Assembly (NCBI GenBank): GCA_913056175.1
Contig: CAJXLM010000009.1
Location: 1-64,000 of the forward strand
Direction: 5' to 3'
DNA from: an uncultured Opitutia bacterium
GTDB taxonomy: Bacteria; Verrucomicrobiota; Verrucomicrobiia; Opitutales; Puniceicoccaceae
Length of the DNA stretch: 64,000 bases
Below, piece after piece: positions 9,174-17,710 of this stretch. The stretch's first letter is position 1. Every line of letters starts with the position of its first letter. A program made the translations under genes and the position numbers. Under the pieces are notes generated by a model, which saw nothing but the letters and a program-made list of their open reading frames with translations, was not told the DNA's origin and searched no databases.

Positions 9174-10046
9174 ATGGACTCTAACTTTCCCGAGCTGATC
9201 GAATCCCGCGAGATCCGCGGCACCATCGACGACGGCTTCAACTGGGTTGTCATTGAATTCGGGGAAGCCCTCGAGATCGCCTTCCTGCCGGTCCTCCGCT
9301 TCCTCAACTCGATCGAGAACGCCCTTCTCTGGCTGCCCTGGTACCTCGTCGTGCTCCTGCTCGCGCTCTTCGCCTACCAGGCGACCCGCAGTGCCAAGTT
9401 TGCCGGGGGCACGATCGTCATGCTCTTCCTCACCGGACTCTTCGGGATGTGGGAGCCGGCCATGGCCACCATCGCCCTCATGCTGGTGGCCACCCTCCTC
9501 GCGGTGATCGTCGGGATCCCCCTCGGGATCGCCATGTCCCGCTCGAATGTCTTCCAAGGCATCCTCACGCCGGTCCTCGACATCATGCAGACCCTGCCGA
9601 TCTTCGTGTACCTCATCCCCTTCGTCATGCTCTTCGGGCCCGGCAAGATCCCCGCCCTCCTCGCCACCATCGTCTTCGCGGTGCCCCCGGTGATCCGGCT
9701 GACGAACCTCGGCATCCGCCAGGTCGACCGGGAGGTCATGGAAGCAGTCGTCGCCTTTGGGGCGACCCCGCGACAGCGACTCTTCTCCGTGCAGATTCCC
9801 CTCGCGCTGCCCACCATCATGGCCGGGATCAACCAGACTACCATGATGTCCCTTTCCATGGTGGTGATCGCCTCCATGATCGGGGCGGGCGGTCTCGGCT
9901 ACCAAGTCCTCCAAGGCATCCAGCGCCTCGAGGTGAGCCGCGGTCTCCTCGCCGGGATCGCCATTGTCTTCCTCGCCGTCATCTTCGACCGGGTCGCCCA
10001 GGCCTACGGGCGCAAGATGCAGCAGCACCTCCACCTGCAGAAGTGA
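9174..10046 (+). CDS. proW: Betaine/proline-type ABC transporter permease
   Basis: This 290-residue polytopic inner-membrane protein belongs to the ProW/OpuAB family. About seven hydrophobic segments run from residue 58 onward, and the permease coupling loop EAVVAFGATPRQRLFSVQIP is followed by LALPTIMAGINQTTMMSLSMV, a hallmark of betaine permeases. The N-terminal 50 residues are amphipathic, as in OpuAB. It lies between proX and proV on the same strand, 49 nt before proV. The start follows a CT-rich leader with no Shine-Dalgarno. Confidence 0.92.
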   Translation: MDSNFPELIESREIRGTIDDGFNWVVIEFGEALEIAFLPVLRFLNSIENALLWLPWYLVVLLLALFAYQATRSAKFAGGTIVMLFLTGLFGMWEPAMATIALMLVATLLAVIVGIPLGIAMSRSNVFQGILTPVLDIMQTLPIFVYLIPFVMLFGPGKIPALLATIVFAVPPVIRLTNLGIRQVDREVMEAVVAFGATPRQRLFSVQIPLALPTIMAGINQTTMMSLSMVVIASMIGAGGLGYQVLQGIQRLEVSRGLLAGIAIVFLAVIFDRVAQAYGRKMQQHLHLQK

Positions 10047-10095
10047 GCCCGGTACGCGCGACCGCCCTCCGTCCCCTGCCCGATCCCCTCCCCCT

Positions 10096-11331
10096 ATGAG
10101 CGAGACTCCCTCCAAGATTTCCGTGAAGGAAATCTACAAGATCTTCGGCCCGGACCCGGCGAGCGTGCTCGAGCGCGTGCGGGCCGGTGCCAGCAAATCG
10201 GAAATCCTCAACGAGACCGGCCACACCGTCGGCCTGCGCGATGTCAGCCTGGAGATCCGGCCGGGCGAGACCTTCGTCATCATGGGCCTGTCCGGCTCCG
10301 GCAAGTCCACCCTCATCCGCCACTTCAACCTGCTCATCGAACCCACCGCCGGCCACATCCTCGTGGACGGGCACGACGTCGTCGATATGGGCACGGAGGA
10401 ACTACGCGATCTGCGCCGCCACCGCATGAGCATGGTGTTCCAGCGCTTCGCCCTCCTCCCCCACAAGACCGTCCTGGAGAACGCGGTCTACGGCCTGAAG
10501 GTGGCCGGCATCGACAAGAGCGAGGCCGAGCAACGCGCCCGCGAGCAGATCGAGTTGGTCGGGCTGGGCGGCTTCGAGAACCAGTACCCCAGCCAGCTCT
10601 CCGGAGGCATGCAGCAACGGGTCGGGCTGGCCCGCGCCCTCGCCACCCAGTCGGAGATCCTCCTCATGGACGAAGCCTTCTCCGCGCTCGACCCCCTCAT
10701 CCGCAACGACATGCAGGGCCAGCTCCTCGAGCTGCAGCAGACCCTCCACAAGACCATCGTCTTCATCACCCATGACCTCGACGAGGCCCTCCGGCTCGGC
10801 GACCACATCGCCATCCTCAAGGACGGCGCCCTCAGCCAGGTGGGCACCGCCGAGGAGATTCTCATGGACCCGGCGGACGATTACGTGGCCCGCTTCGTGC
10901 GGGATGTGAACCGCAGCCGGGTGATCACCGTGGGCAGCATCGTCAGCGAGTCCCGCGCCCTCCGCCTCTCCGAGGTGAACCCGCAATCGGTGGCCGCCGG
11001 CATGGAGGAAACCGGCCAGCGGGCGATCTACGTGGTCGACGAGGACAACCGCCCGATCGGGGCCGCCGACGAGCAGGTGTTCACACGGGTGGATGGCTCA
11101 TCGCCGGTCCGGCCGGAGCACCTCCACGAGCCGGCCACCGTGACCACCGACATGGTCATCGAGGAGATGCTGCCGACCATGGCTACCCGCGACTACCCGC
11201 TGGCCGTGGTGGACCACGACGGCCGCTTCCTCGGCACGGTCTCCCGCCGCGACACCGTCTCCGAGCTGGTCCCCCGCGCCACCGAGCCGGAAGCCGCGAT
11301 GGCGGAAGCGGGCGCTCCCGGCGGACGGTAG
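10096..11331 (+). CDS. proV: Betaine/proline-type ABC transporter ATP-binding protein with C-terminal CBS pair
   Basis: This 411-residue ATPase has Walker A GLSGSGKST (64-72), signature LSGGMQQR, Walker B ILLMDEAFSALD and the switch His in IVFITHD. The N-terminus KISVKEIYKIFGPDP is typical of ProV/OpuAA. Residues from about 275 form a CBS module that in OpuA senses ionic strength or c-di-AMP. The ATG at 10096 is preferred because the upstream frame extension overlaps proW. It is the last gene of the proXWV unit; a GC hairpin follows 35 nt after the stop. Confidence 0.92.
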   Translation: MSETPSKISVKEIYKIFGPDPASVLERVRAGASKSEILNETGHTVGLRDVSLEIRPGETFVIMGLSGSGKSTLIRHFNLLIEPTAGHILVDGHDVVDMGTEELRDLRRHRMSMVFQRFALLPHKTVLENAVYGLKVAGIDKSEAEQRAREQIELVGLGGFENQYPSQLSGGMQQRVGLARALATQSEILLMDEAFSALDPLIRNDMQGQLLELQQTLHKTIVFITHDLDEALRLGDHIAILKDGALSQVGTAEEILMDPADDYVARFVRDVNRSRVITVGSIVSESRALRLSEVNPQSVAAGMEETGQRAIYVVDEDNRPIGAADEQVFTRVDGSSPVRPEHLHEPATVTTDMVIEEMLPTMATRDYPLAVVDHDGRFLGTVSRRDTVSELVPRATEPEAAMAEAGAPGGR

Positions 11332-11365
11332 GGCCGGCGCAGCGCTCCCCGCAGGGGGGCCCGAC

Positions 11366-11390
11366 CCGCCCCGATCGGGGGGAGGGGCGG
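11366..11390 (+). terminator. GC-rich hairpin downstream of proV
   Basis: ccgcccc (11366-11372) pairs with ggggcgg (11384-11390), with an alternative inner palindrome ccccgatcgggg. No T-run follows. It lies in the 141-nt gap before the ATP-grasp gene and may separate that pair from proXWV. Confidence 0.4.
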
Positions 11391-11472
11391 ATGCCGCTCT
11401 CCCGGGGCACACGGAACCAGTTTGCTTGTTCCGGAACCGTGGGAATGATTGGCTCTTGCCCGGAGCCTGCCG

Positions 11473-12858
11473 ATGCCATCCCCCCAAGCCCCTTACCCTT
11501 CCCCTGATTCAGCGGAGCCGGAGCCCGCGGGCTCGCCGCGGCCGGCGGCCACCGGGCCGGGACCCGATATCTTCGTCTTCGGGCTCGACTCCTTCCACTA
11601 CGACCAGCTCCGCACCATTCGCGAGCCGGCGGGTGCCCGCTTTCACGAGCTGCTCTCCTACGAGGAGTCCGTCCACACCGAGCGGTTCCCCGTACCGGAA
11701 ATGCTCGCCCGCAGTGAGCAGGTGCTTCGCCACTTCGCGGGGACCGTCGACGGGATCATCACCTACTGGGACTTCCCCACGAGCACCTTCGTCCCGATCC
11801 TCCGCGAGCGTCTCGGCCAGCCGGGTCCCAGCCTCGAGGCAGTCCTCAAGCTGGAGCACAAGTACTGGGCCCGCTGCGAGCAGAGGGCGGTCGTCCCGGA
11901 GCTGATTCCCCCCTTCGCCGCCGTCGATCCCTTCGCCGCGGATCCCGCCGCCGACCTCACCGTGCCGTACCCCTTCTGGATCAAGCCGATCAAGGCCCAC
12001 TCCTCCCACCTCGGCTTTCTCGTGCGCAACGAGACCGAGCTCGACCATGCCCTCGAGAAGATCCGGGCGGGTCTTCACCGCTTTGCCCAGCCCTTCAACG
12101 AAATCCTCGCACACGCCGACCTCCCCCCCCACATCGCCCCGATCGACGGTGACCATTGCATCGTGGAGGGGCTGATCAGCCAGGGCCACCAGTGTACTCT
12201 CGAGGGCTATGTCCACGGCGGACGCACGGTGGTTTACGGGGTGGTCGACTCCTTCCGGCAGCGTCGGCACCGCAGTTCCTTCCAGCGCTACCAGTATCCC
12301 TCCCGGCTGCCCCGTCGCGTGCAGGCGCGCATGATCCGGGCGGCCCGCAAGGTCATGGAGCGGACCGGTTACGACGAGGGACCCTTCAACATGGAATTTT
12401 ACTGGAGCCGCGCGCACGACCGGCTCCGCCTCCTCGAGGTGAATGCCCGCTGCTCCAAGTCCCACTCCCCCCTCTTCCACTTCGTGGACGGAGCCTCGCA
12501 CTTCCAGGTGCCGGTGTGCCTCTCCCTCGGGAGGGATCCGGCCTTCCCCCACCGCGAGGGAGGGCACCGGCTGGCCGCCAAGTTCATGCCCCGGCTCTTC
12601 ACCGACGGCACGGTCACCCGGGTGCCCGGACCCGCGGAAAGGGCCGCCCTCCGGGCCCGCTTCCCGGAGGCCCTCCTCCGCGTCCACGTAGAGGAGGGCC
12701 AGCGCCTCTCCCACCTGCGCTTTCAAGACAGCTACAGCTACGAGATCGCCGACCTGTTCCTCGGGGCGGACCACCAGAAAGCCCTCCTCGCCCGCTACCA
12801 CGAGGCGATGGACTTGCTCGGCTTTCGCATCGATCACCGCGCGCCCGTGTTCGCATGA
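11473..12858 (+). CDS. ATP-grasp carboxylate-amine ligase-like protein of unknown substrate
   Basis: This 461-residue protein has an ATP-grasp fold. PYPFWIKPIKAHSS supplies the nucleotide-binding Lys, DGDHCIVEGLISQGHQCTLEG resembles the hinge/acidic strand, and FNMEFYW plus LRLLEVNARCSKSHSP supply the Glu and Asn metal ligands. The first 35 residues are Pro/Ala-rich and disordered. A domain starting PDIFVFGLDSFHYDQL precedes the grasp fold. ATP-grasp enzymes join a carboxylate to an amine or thiol through an acyl-phosphate. The substrate is not recognisable. Its stop overlaps the start of a CocE/NonD hydrolase (ATGA), so the two act together; the proXWV operon is just upstream. An in-frame TTG at 11449 is an alternative start. 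Confidence 0.8.
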   Translation: MPSPQAPYPSPDSAEPEPAGSPRPAATGPGPDIFVFGLDSFHYDQLRTIREPAGARFHELLSYEESVHTERFPVPEMLARSEQVLRHFAGTVDGIITYWDFPTSTFVPILRERLGQPGPSLEAVLKLEHKYWARCEQRAVVPELIPPFAAVDPFAADPAADLTVPYPFWIKPIKAHSSHLGFLVRNETELDHALEKIRAGLHRFAQPFNEILAHADLPPHIAPIDGDHCIVEGLISQGHQCTLEGYVHGGRTVVYGVVDSFRQRRHRSSFQRYQYPSRLPRRVQARMIRAARKVMERTGYDEGPFNMEFYWSRAHDRLRLLEVNARCSKSHSPLFHFVDGASHFQVPVCLSLGRDPAFPHREGGHRLAAKFMPRLFTDGTVTRVPGPAERAALRARFPEALLRVHVEEGQRLSHLRFQDSYSYEIADLFLGADHQKALLARYHEAMDLLGFRIDHRAPVFA

Positions 12859-14891
12859 ACCACCGCACCGCCTTCCCCCGTTCCGTAGCCGCACCCGTCA
12901 CGACCCGCATTCCCATGGCCGACGGGGTCGAGTTAGCCGCCCGGATCTGGAGGCCGGTCGACGCGGAAGAACACCCCGTACCGGCCATTCTCGAGTACTT
13001 GCCCTACCGTCTCCGCGACGGCACCGCCGTGCGCGACTCCATCACCCACCCCTGGTTCGCGGGGCACGGCTACGCCTCCGTCCGGGTCGACCTGCGGGGA
13101 AGCGGGGATTCCGGGGGCGTCCTCGCCGACGAGTACCTGCAGCGGGAGCTCGACGATGGCATCGCCGTGCTTCGCTGGCTGGCAGCACAGCCGTGGTGCA
13201 CGGGCCGGATCGGCATGTACGGGATCTCCTGGGGCGGCTTCAACGGGCTGCAGATCGCGGCTCTCCAGCCTCCGCAACTGCAGGCCGTGATCACCCTGTG
13301 CTCGACCGACGACCGCTACGCCGACGATGTCCACCACATGGGCGGTTGCCTGCTCGGGGACAATCTCTCATGGGCCTCCACGATGTTCGCCTACAACTCC
13401 CTGCCGCCCCATCCGGACGCGGTCGGGGAAGACTGGCGCGCGATGTGGCAGGAGCGGCTGGAGCGATGCGAGCCGTGGATCGGGCTCTGGCTCGAACACC
13501 AGCGGCGGGACGCCTACTGGGAGCACGGCTCCATCTGTGAGGACTTCTCCGCGGTGCGCGCGCCCGTGCTCGCGGTGAGCGGTTGGGCGGACGGCTACTC
13601 GAACGCGGTCTTCCGCCTGCTCGCCGGCCTGGAGGTGCCGCGCCGGGGGCTCATCGGCCCGTGGAGCCACACCTTCCCCCACCTCGGCAGGCCCGGCCCG
13701 GCCATCGGCTTCCTCCAGGAATGCCTGCGCTGGTGGGACCGCTGGCTGAAGGACACGCCCAACGGAGTGGAGGACGAGCCAATGCTGCGGGTCTGGATGC
13801 AGGACAGCGTGCCCCCGACGCCCGCCTACGAAGAAAGACCGGGGCGCTGGGTCGCCGAACCGGCCTGGCCCTCCCCCCACACCGACTGGCGGGCCCTCGG
13901 GCTCGGGGAGCGCCGCTTGCTGGCCCCGGGACACGAGGCCGGCCGGGAGGAACTGAGCTTCCAGTCGCCGCTGGTCACCGGACTCTTCGCCGGCAAGTGG
14001 TGCTCCTACGCCGCCGGGCCGGACCTCGCCCACGACCAGCGACAGGAGGACGGCGGAGCTCTCGTCTTCGACAGCCAGCCCCTCACCGAACCGCTGGAGA
14101 TCCTCGGTGCCCCCGTGCTCGAACTCACCCTTGCCAGCGACCAGCCCCAGGCGATGGTCGCCGCCCGCCTCTCCGATGTCGCCCAGGACGGCGCGGCCAC
14201 CCGCATCACCTACGGGCTGCTCAACCTTTCCCACCGCGCGGGCAGCGCCAACCCCGAGCCCCTCGTGCCCGGTGCCTTTGTCACCGTTCGCCTCCAGCTC
14301 AACGACATCGCCCAGCACTTTCCGGCCGGGCACCGCATCCGGCTCGCCCTTTCCACTTCCTACTGGCCGCTCGCCTGGCCGGCGCCCCGTCCGTTCTGCC
14401 TGACGGTGCGGCCGCGCGGGAGCACACTCCACCTCCCGGTGCGTTCGCCCCGTCCGGCCGAGGACGCCGTCCTGCGGCCCTACGAGCCGCCCGAGGGCGC
14501 CCCGCCCCTACCGACTACCCCCTTGGCCGAACCGCACCACGACTGGCGGGTCGTCCGCGAACTGGCCGCGGATACCTCCACGCTCGAGGTCACCAACGAC
14601 GCCGGCCGGGTACGGCTGGGCGCAGCGGAGGATGCCGGCGCCACCGTGGTCGGACGCCACGCCACCGAGTGGTACCGCTCCCGGGCGAACGACTACGACT
14701 CCGTCTCGGGCGAGACCCGCTGGGTCCGCTCCCTCGGCCGAGGGGACTGGCAGGTGCACACGGTCACCACCACCCGGCTGACCTCCGATCCCACCCACTT
14801 CCACCTCCACGCCGACCTCGACGCCTACGAGGGCGAGGCGCGGGTGTTCTGCCGCACCTTTCGGCGTTCCTACCCGCGCGACTGCGTGTGA
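12855..14891 (+). CDS. CocE/NonD-family (peptidase S15) serine hydrolase
   Basis: This 678-residue cytosolic hydrolase has an alpha/beta-hydrolase domain with oxyanion segment YLPYRLRDGT, nucleophile elbow GISWGG (Ser125) and SGWADGYSNAV and IGPWSHTFPH carrying the expected Asp/His. The jelly-roll C-terminal domain of the S15 family follows (FAGKWCSYAAG to about 560). A further 100-residue tail with YDSVSGETRWVRSLGRGDWQ is longer than in cocaine esterase. These enzymes cleave esters or amides, including X-Pro dipeptides and acyl-amino acids. Translational coupling to the ATP-grasp ligase suggests one product is made and unmade, or a two-step modification. No signal peptide is present. Confidence 0.85.
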   Translation: MNHRTAFPRSVAAPVTTRIPMADGVELAARIWRPVDAEEHPVPAILEYLPYRLRDGTAVRDSITHPWFAGHGYASVRVDLRGSGDSGGVLADEYLQRELDDGIAVLRWLAAQPWCTGRIGMYGISWGGFNGLQIAALQPPQLQAVITLCSTDDRYADDVHHMGGCLLGDNLSWASTMFAYNSLPPHPDAVGEDWRAMWQERLERCEPWIGLWLEHQRRDAYWEHGSICEDFSAVRAPVLAVSGWADGYSNAVFRLLAGLEVPRRGLIGPWSHTFPHLGRPGPAIGFLQECLRWWDRWLKDTPNGVEDEPMLRVWMQDSVPPTPAYEERPGRWVAEPAWPSPHTDWRALGLGERRLLAPGHEAGREELSFQSPLVTGLFAGKWCSYAAGPDLAHDQRQEDGGALVFDSQPLTEPLEILGAPVLELTLASDQPQAMVAARLSDVAQDGAATRITYGLLNLSHRAGSANPEPLVPGAFVTVRLQLNDIAQHFPAGHRIRLALSTSYWPLAWPAPRPFCLTVRPRGSTLHLPVRSPRPAEDAVLRPYEPPEGAPPLPTTPLAEPHHDWRVVRELAADTSTLEVTNDAGRVRLGAAEDAGATVVGRHATEWYRSRANDYDSVSGETRWVRSLGRGDWQVHTVTTTRLTSDPTHFHLHADLDAYEGEARVFCRTFRRSYPRDCV

Positions 14892-15259
14892 GCGGGGCGG
14901 CGGTGGGCCGCTCCCGCCTCACCCTCGCCCACCTCCGCCAACCAGGTCGGCCCCCGGTCCCAACGTTCCCCCATCCTCCCCCGAGGACTCGGATGGAAAA
15001 GGCTCAACGCTGGGGCCCGCGGGACAAACCTGCCCTGGGCAAGGGGAATCCCACCCTTAAGTGCACGGTACACTGGATCGACCACTGCAACGGTCCAGCG
15101 GATCGCCCCCAACGACCCACTCGAGTGCACCCGCGACCACGAGTTTCTCGCGGCCGAGCGGAAACGGCTGGACGAGATGAGCCGACATCGGTGCGGGAGG
15201 GGGAGAGAATGCAAATAGGTGTCCCGTGCATGCCGGAACCGGAGACCTTTGCCCGTCGG

Positions 15260-15634
15260 CCGGTTCCGTGAGGATTGCTGGCGGTGGGTGGGGCACCGCC
15301 GGTCGGGGAAGGTCAGGGAGGAAAGGCCTGCCCTGCCCACGCGCGCCCAGAGCCCGCTCCCCCTCCCGCCAATCCCCGCCAGGCCGATTCTCGGGGGAAA
15401 CGGCCCGCAAAGGAAGGTCGGCCCTCGGCTCCCGCCACCCGTCAACCGTCGGCACCCCCCTCCCCACCGCCACCCGCACCCACGCCCACCCGCTCCTCCC
15501 GAGAAACCAAGCAAGGTTTTTTGGACTCCCAAAGCCCCCTCGTATCCCACCCACAACCCCACGCCCCTTCCGCACAAAAGTCGGAGTCGATCCCCTTCAG
15601 CAGCGGGTTTATGACGGTCTGTCCCCCGCAATCC
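15260..15634 (+). repeat. ~400-bp tandem repeat, copy 1
   Basis: It begins ccggttccgtgaggattgct and ends gacggtctgtcccccgcaat. Shared landmarks with copy 2 are cccgctcc, gaaggtcggccctcggctcc, cctcccgagaaaccaa, aaggttttttg, ccccacgccccttc and tttatgacggtctgtccc. It is not protein-coding on either strand. Confidence 0.75.
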
Positions 15635-15660
15635 TCTCAACTGTGGCCCCTACGCGCCCG

Positions 15661-16107
15661 CCGGTTCCGCGAGGAGTGCTGGCAGTGAGACGGCACCGTC
15701 AGTCGGGGGGAGGTCCGATAGAAAAGGCTGGTCCTGCCCCCGCGCGCCCAAAGCCCGCTCCGCCTTCCCGCTAATCCCCGCCCGGCCAATTCTCGGGGGA
15801 AAAGGCCCGCAAACGAAGGTCGGCCCTCGGCTCCCGCCACCCGTCGGCCACTTGCACGTCCCCTCCCAACTCGGACGTGCGCAGTCCTGCAAAGGCCCTC
15901 GGCTCCCGCCACCCGTCGGCCACTTGCACCCCCCTCCCCACCGCCACACCTGGCCCCCCCACCCGCTCCTCCCGAGAAACCAATCAAGGTTTTTTGTACT
16001 CCCAGAAGGCCCCCGCATCTCACCCACCACCCCACGCCCCTTCTGCACAAAAGACGGAGTCAATCCCCCTCGTCAGGGGATTTATGACGGTCTGTCCCCC
16101 GCAATCC
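15661..16107 (+). repeat. ~400-bp tandem repeat, copy 2, with internal 71-bp duplication
   Basis: It follows copy 1 at a period of 401 bp and keeps the same landmarks in the same order. It is longer because a segment around ggccctcggctcccgccacc (15822-15857) is repeated at 15893-15928. The end motif tttatgacggtctgtccccc recurs exactly at 16081-16100. Confidence 0.75.
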
Positions 16108-16198
16108 CGAAAGCGGCGGGATTTGCGCGGCGGCCTCCACCTCTTGCTTTTGTCCTGCCGTCGCTGGAGGGCGGCGGTCGGTTCGGGTGGGCTGGGGT

Positions 16199-16465
16199 TT
16201 AGGGGTGGTGCCGGCGCAGGTAGGCGGCGGTGTAGCGGCACTCGGGGACCACCTCGTAGTGGCGGGCCCGGGCGAACCGGAGGGCGGCCTCCGTGAGGCG
16301 AGCGGCAAGGGAGCGTCCGCGCAGGGCTTCCGGAACGAAGGTCCGGGCGAAGACCATGCGGTGCTCCTCGAGGCGGTACTCGAGGACGGCTCCGCCGGGC
16401 CCCACGAAGCGCTGTTCGGCGGGCTGGTGTTCGATCGGGAGGGGCGTGGGATCGGAGGAATTCAT
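16199..16465 (-). CDS. Small GNAT-type N-acetyltransferase (COG2388/YidJ-like)
   Basis: This 88-residue protein matches the minimal GNAT family. It has EYRLEEHRMVFARTFVPEALRGRSLAARLTEAAL, where the RGRSLA stretch stands in for the acetyl-CoA pyrophosphate loop, then RARHYEVVPECRYTAAYLRRH with the conserved P-C-Y pattern. Such proteins probably acetylate a small amine; no substrate is known. The ATG at 16465 is chosen over an upstream in-frame ATG because the domain begins close to it and the longer version runs into azlD. It is read in the same direction as azlCD. Confidence 0.8.
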   Translation of the reverse strand: MNSSDPTPLPIEHQPAEQRFVGPGGAVLEYRLEEHRMVFARTFVPEALRGRSLAARLTEAALRFARARHYEVVPECRYTAAYLRRHHP

Positions 16466-16487
16466 GACGGGGCCGCGAAGAAAGAGG

Positions 16488-16814
16488 TCACCAAAGCTGT
16501 CCAGCGAGGGCAAACACGACTACGCCGGCAATCACGCTGTAGCCGAGGCTGCGGGTGAAGACCGCGACGCCGAGGGCAACCACTCCGGCGACGAGCCGTT
16601 GTGGATCGAGGAGAAAGCCATCGGCGGGCCCGGTGAGGAGAACCTGGTCGACGAGGAGAGCGCCGATCACAGCGACCGGCACATAGCCCAGCCAGGTCTC
16701 GAACCACGGGGGCAGAGAAAACCTGCGGGCGAGCAACAGCGGGAGGATCCGCGGGACCAGGGTGACGGCCGCGCAGGCGAGGATCAGTCCGAGGACTTCC
16801 GGACGTACACTCAC
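16488..16814 (-). CDS. azlD: Branched-chain amino acid export small subunit AzlD
   Basis: This 108-residue membrane protein of the AzlD family has four hydrophobic helices and the family motif VTLVPRILPLLL near the N-terminus. It pairs with AzlC to export branched-chain amino acids or analogues. It starts at GTG (16814), which overlaps the azlC stop as GTGA, so the two are translationally coupled. Confidence 0.85.
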   Translation of the reverse strand: MSVRPEVLGLILACAAVTLVPRILPLLLARRFSLPPWFETWLGYVPVAVIGALLVDQVLLTGPADGFLLDPQRLVAGVVALGVAVFTRSLGYSVIAGVVVFALAGQLW

Positions 16815-17548
16815 GCAGCGGATCCCCCGCCTTCCCGTCGACGACGGGCCTCGAGCCTTTCGGCGGCCAGTCCGAGGGTGGCGGCCGCCACCGAGACATA
16901 GATCAGGTTGAGGGGGTCGGGCCGTGCCTCGGTGAGGGCCACCAGAAAGAGGGCAGCCGCCACGGCCACCCCGACCCGCCGCTGCTTTTCCCGGCGGGGA
17001 CCGTTGATCTGGAGGACCAACAAGCCGGCGAAGAGGGCTCCGAGGGCAAATTCCAGCCCGAAGCCATCCACCTCCCCCGCCCAAGTCCCCAGCCCCGCAC
17101 CGGCGAGGTTGCCGGCGATCCAGGAAAGGTAAGTGGCCCCCTGCAAGGCAATGAACCACGACGCCCGCTCCAGCCGGGAACCGATGAGCGTGCTGGCGAG
17201 GGCAAAGGAAGCGTCGGTGAGCTGGGCGCCCATCCAGAAGCGGGCGCCCAAGCTGTGCGGGCGAAGGCGCGAGGTCAGGGCAGTCGCGTAGAGGAGCATC
17301 CGCAAATTGATCAGGAAGATCGCGCTCACGGTGGTCACCACGGCTCCACCGTAGAGATCCGCGAAGGCGAACTGGGAGGAACCGGCAAAGACCAGCAGGG
17401 AGAGCAAGCCGACCTCCGCGGTGCTCATGCCCGCCTCCGCCCCGACCAGACCGGCGGCGAAACCAATCCCGCTGTAGGCGACCGAGACCGGGAGGGAGGC
17501 GCGGGCACCGGCCAGAATGCTCTCACGGGTGCGCTCCACCGACTCCAT
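16811..17548 (-). CDS. azlC: Branched-chain amino acid export large subunit AzlC
   Basis: This 245-residue inner-membrane protein of the AzlC/YgaZ family has about six to seven TM helices. Conserved blocks are LPVSVAYSGIGFAAGLVG, FAGSSQFAFADLYGGA, NLRMLLYATAL and the acidic-containing GAQLTDASFALA. With AzlD it forms an exporter of branched-chain or related amino acids. ATG 17548 is used; a GTG one codon upstream is possible. No regulator of the Lrp type is encoded next to it. Confidence 0.9.
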   Translation of the reverse strand: MESVERTRESILAGARASLPVSVAYSGIGFAAGLVGAEAGMSTAEVGLLSLLVFAGSSQFAFADLYGGAVVTTVSAIFLINLRMLLYATALTSRLRPHSLGARFWMGAQLTDASFALASTLIGSRLERASWFIALQGATYLSWIAGNLAGAGLGTWAGEVDGFGLEFALGALFAGLLVLQINGPRREKQRRVGVAVAAALFLVALTEARPDPLNLIYVSVAAATLGLAAERLEARRRREGGGSAA

Positions 17549-17710
17549 CACGGGGGAGGCTCACAGCGATAGGGTTCCCGAGCAACCCTGCCGTCCTTTG
17601 GCTCGAAACAACGCCCCCCCTCCTCGCCCCGCTCCCTTCCTTTTCCCTTGCGGGAGGAGGCTCCGGGAGGTCTGCTTCCGCAACGTTGCCCCCCCCGGGC
17701 CCCCACGATC

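Larger units (their letters stand above)
14892..16198. other. 1.3-kb noncoding region dominated by a long imperfect repeat
   Basis: No recognisable gene lies here. Positions 15260-16107 are two diverged copies of a ~400-bp unit (listed separately). An open stretch at about 15042-15200 on the + strand reads as a plausible short polar peptide (with NDPLECTRDHEFLAAERKRL) but matches nothing I know and has no start; it could be a decayed gene fragment. Confidence 0.5.

Noticed and set aside
15042-15200. Possible short gene fragment with NDPLECTRDHEFLAAERKRL
   Set aside because: Reads like a polar protein segment but has no start codon context, no recognisable family and competing frames on the other strand; not strong enough to list as a gene.
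13583-15271. A long plus-strand frame overlapping the CocE/NonD gene
   Set aside because: An alternate-frame shadow, Arg/Pro/Gly-rich, running into noncoding repeat DNA.
14892-16198. CRISPR array in the repeat-rich region
   Set aside because: The repeats are two ~400-bp diverged copies, not short regularly spaced units, and no cas gene is in the window.
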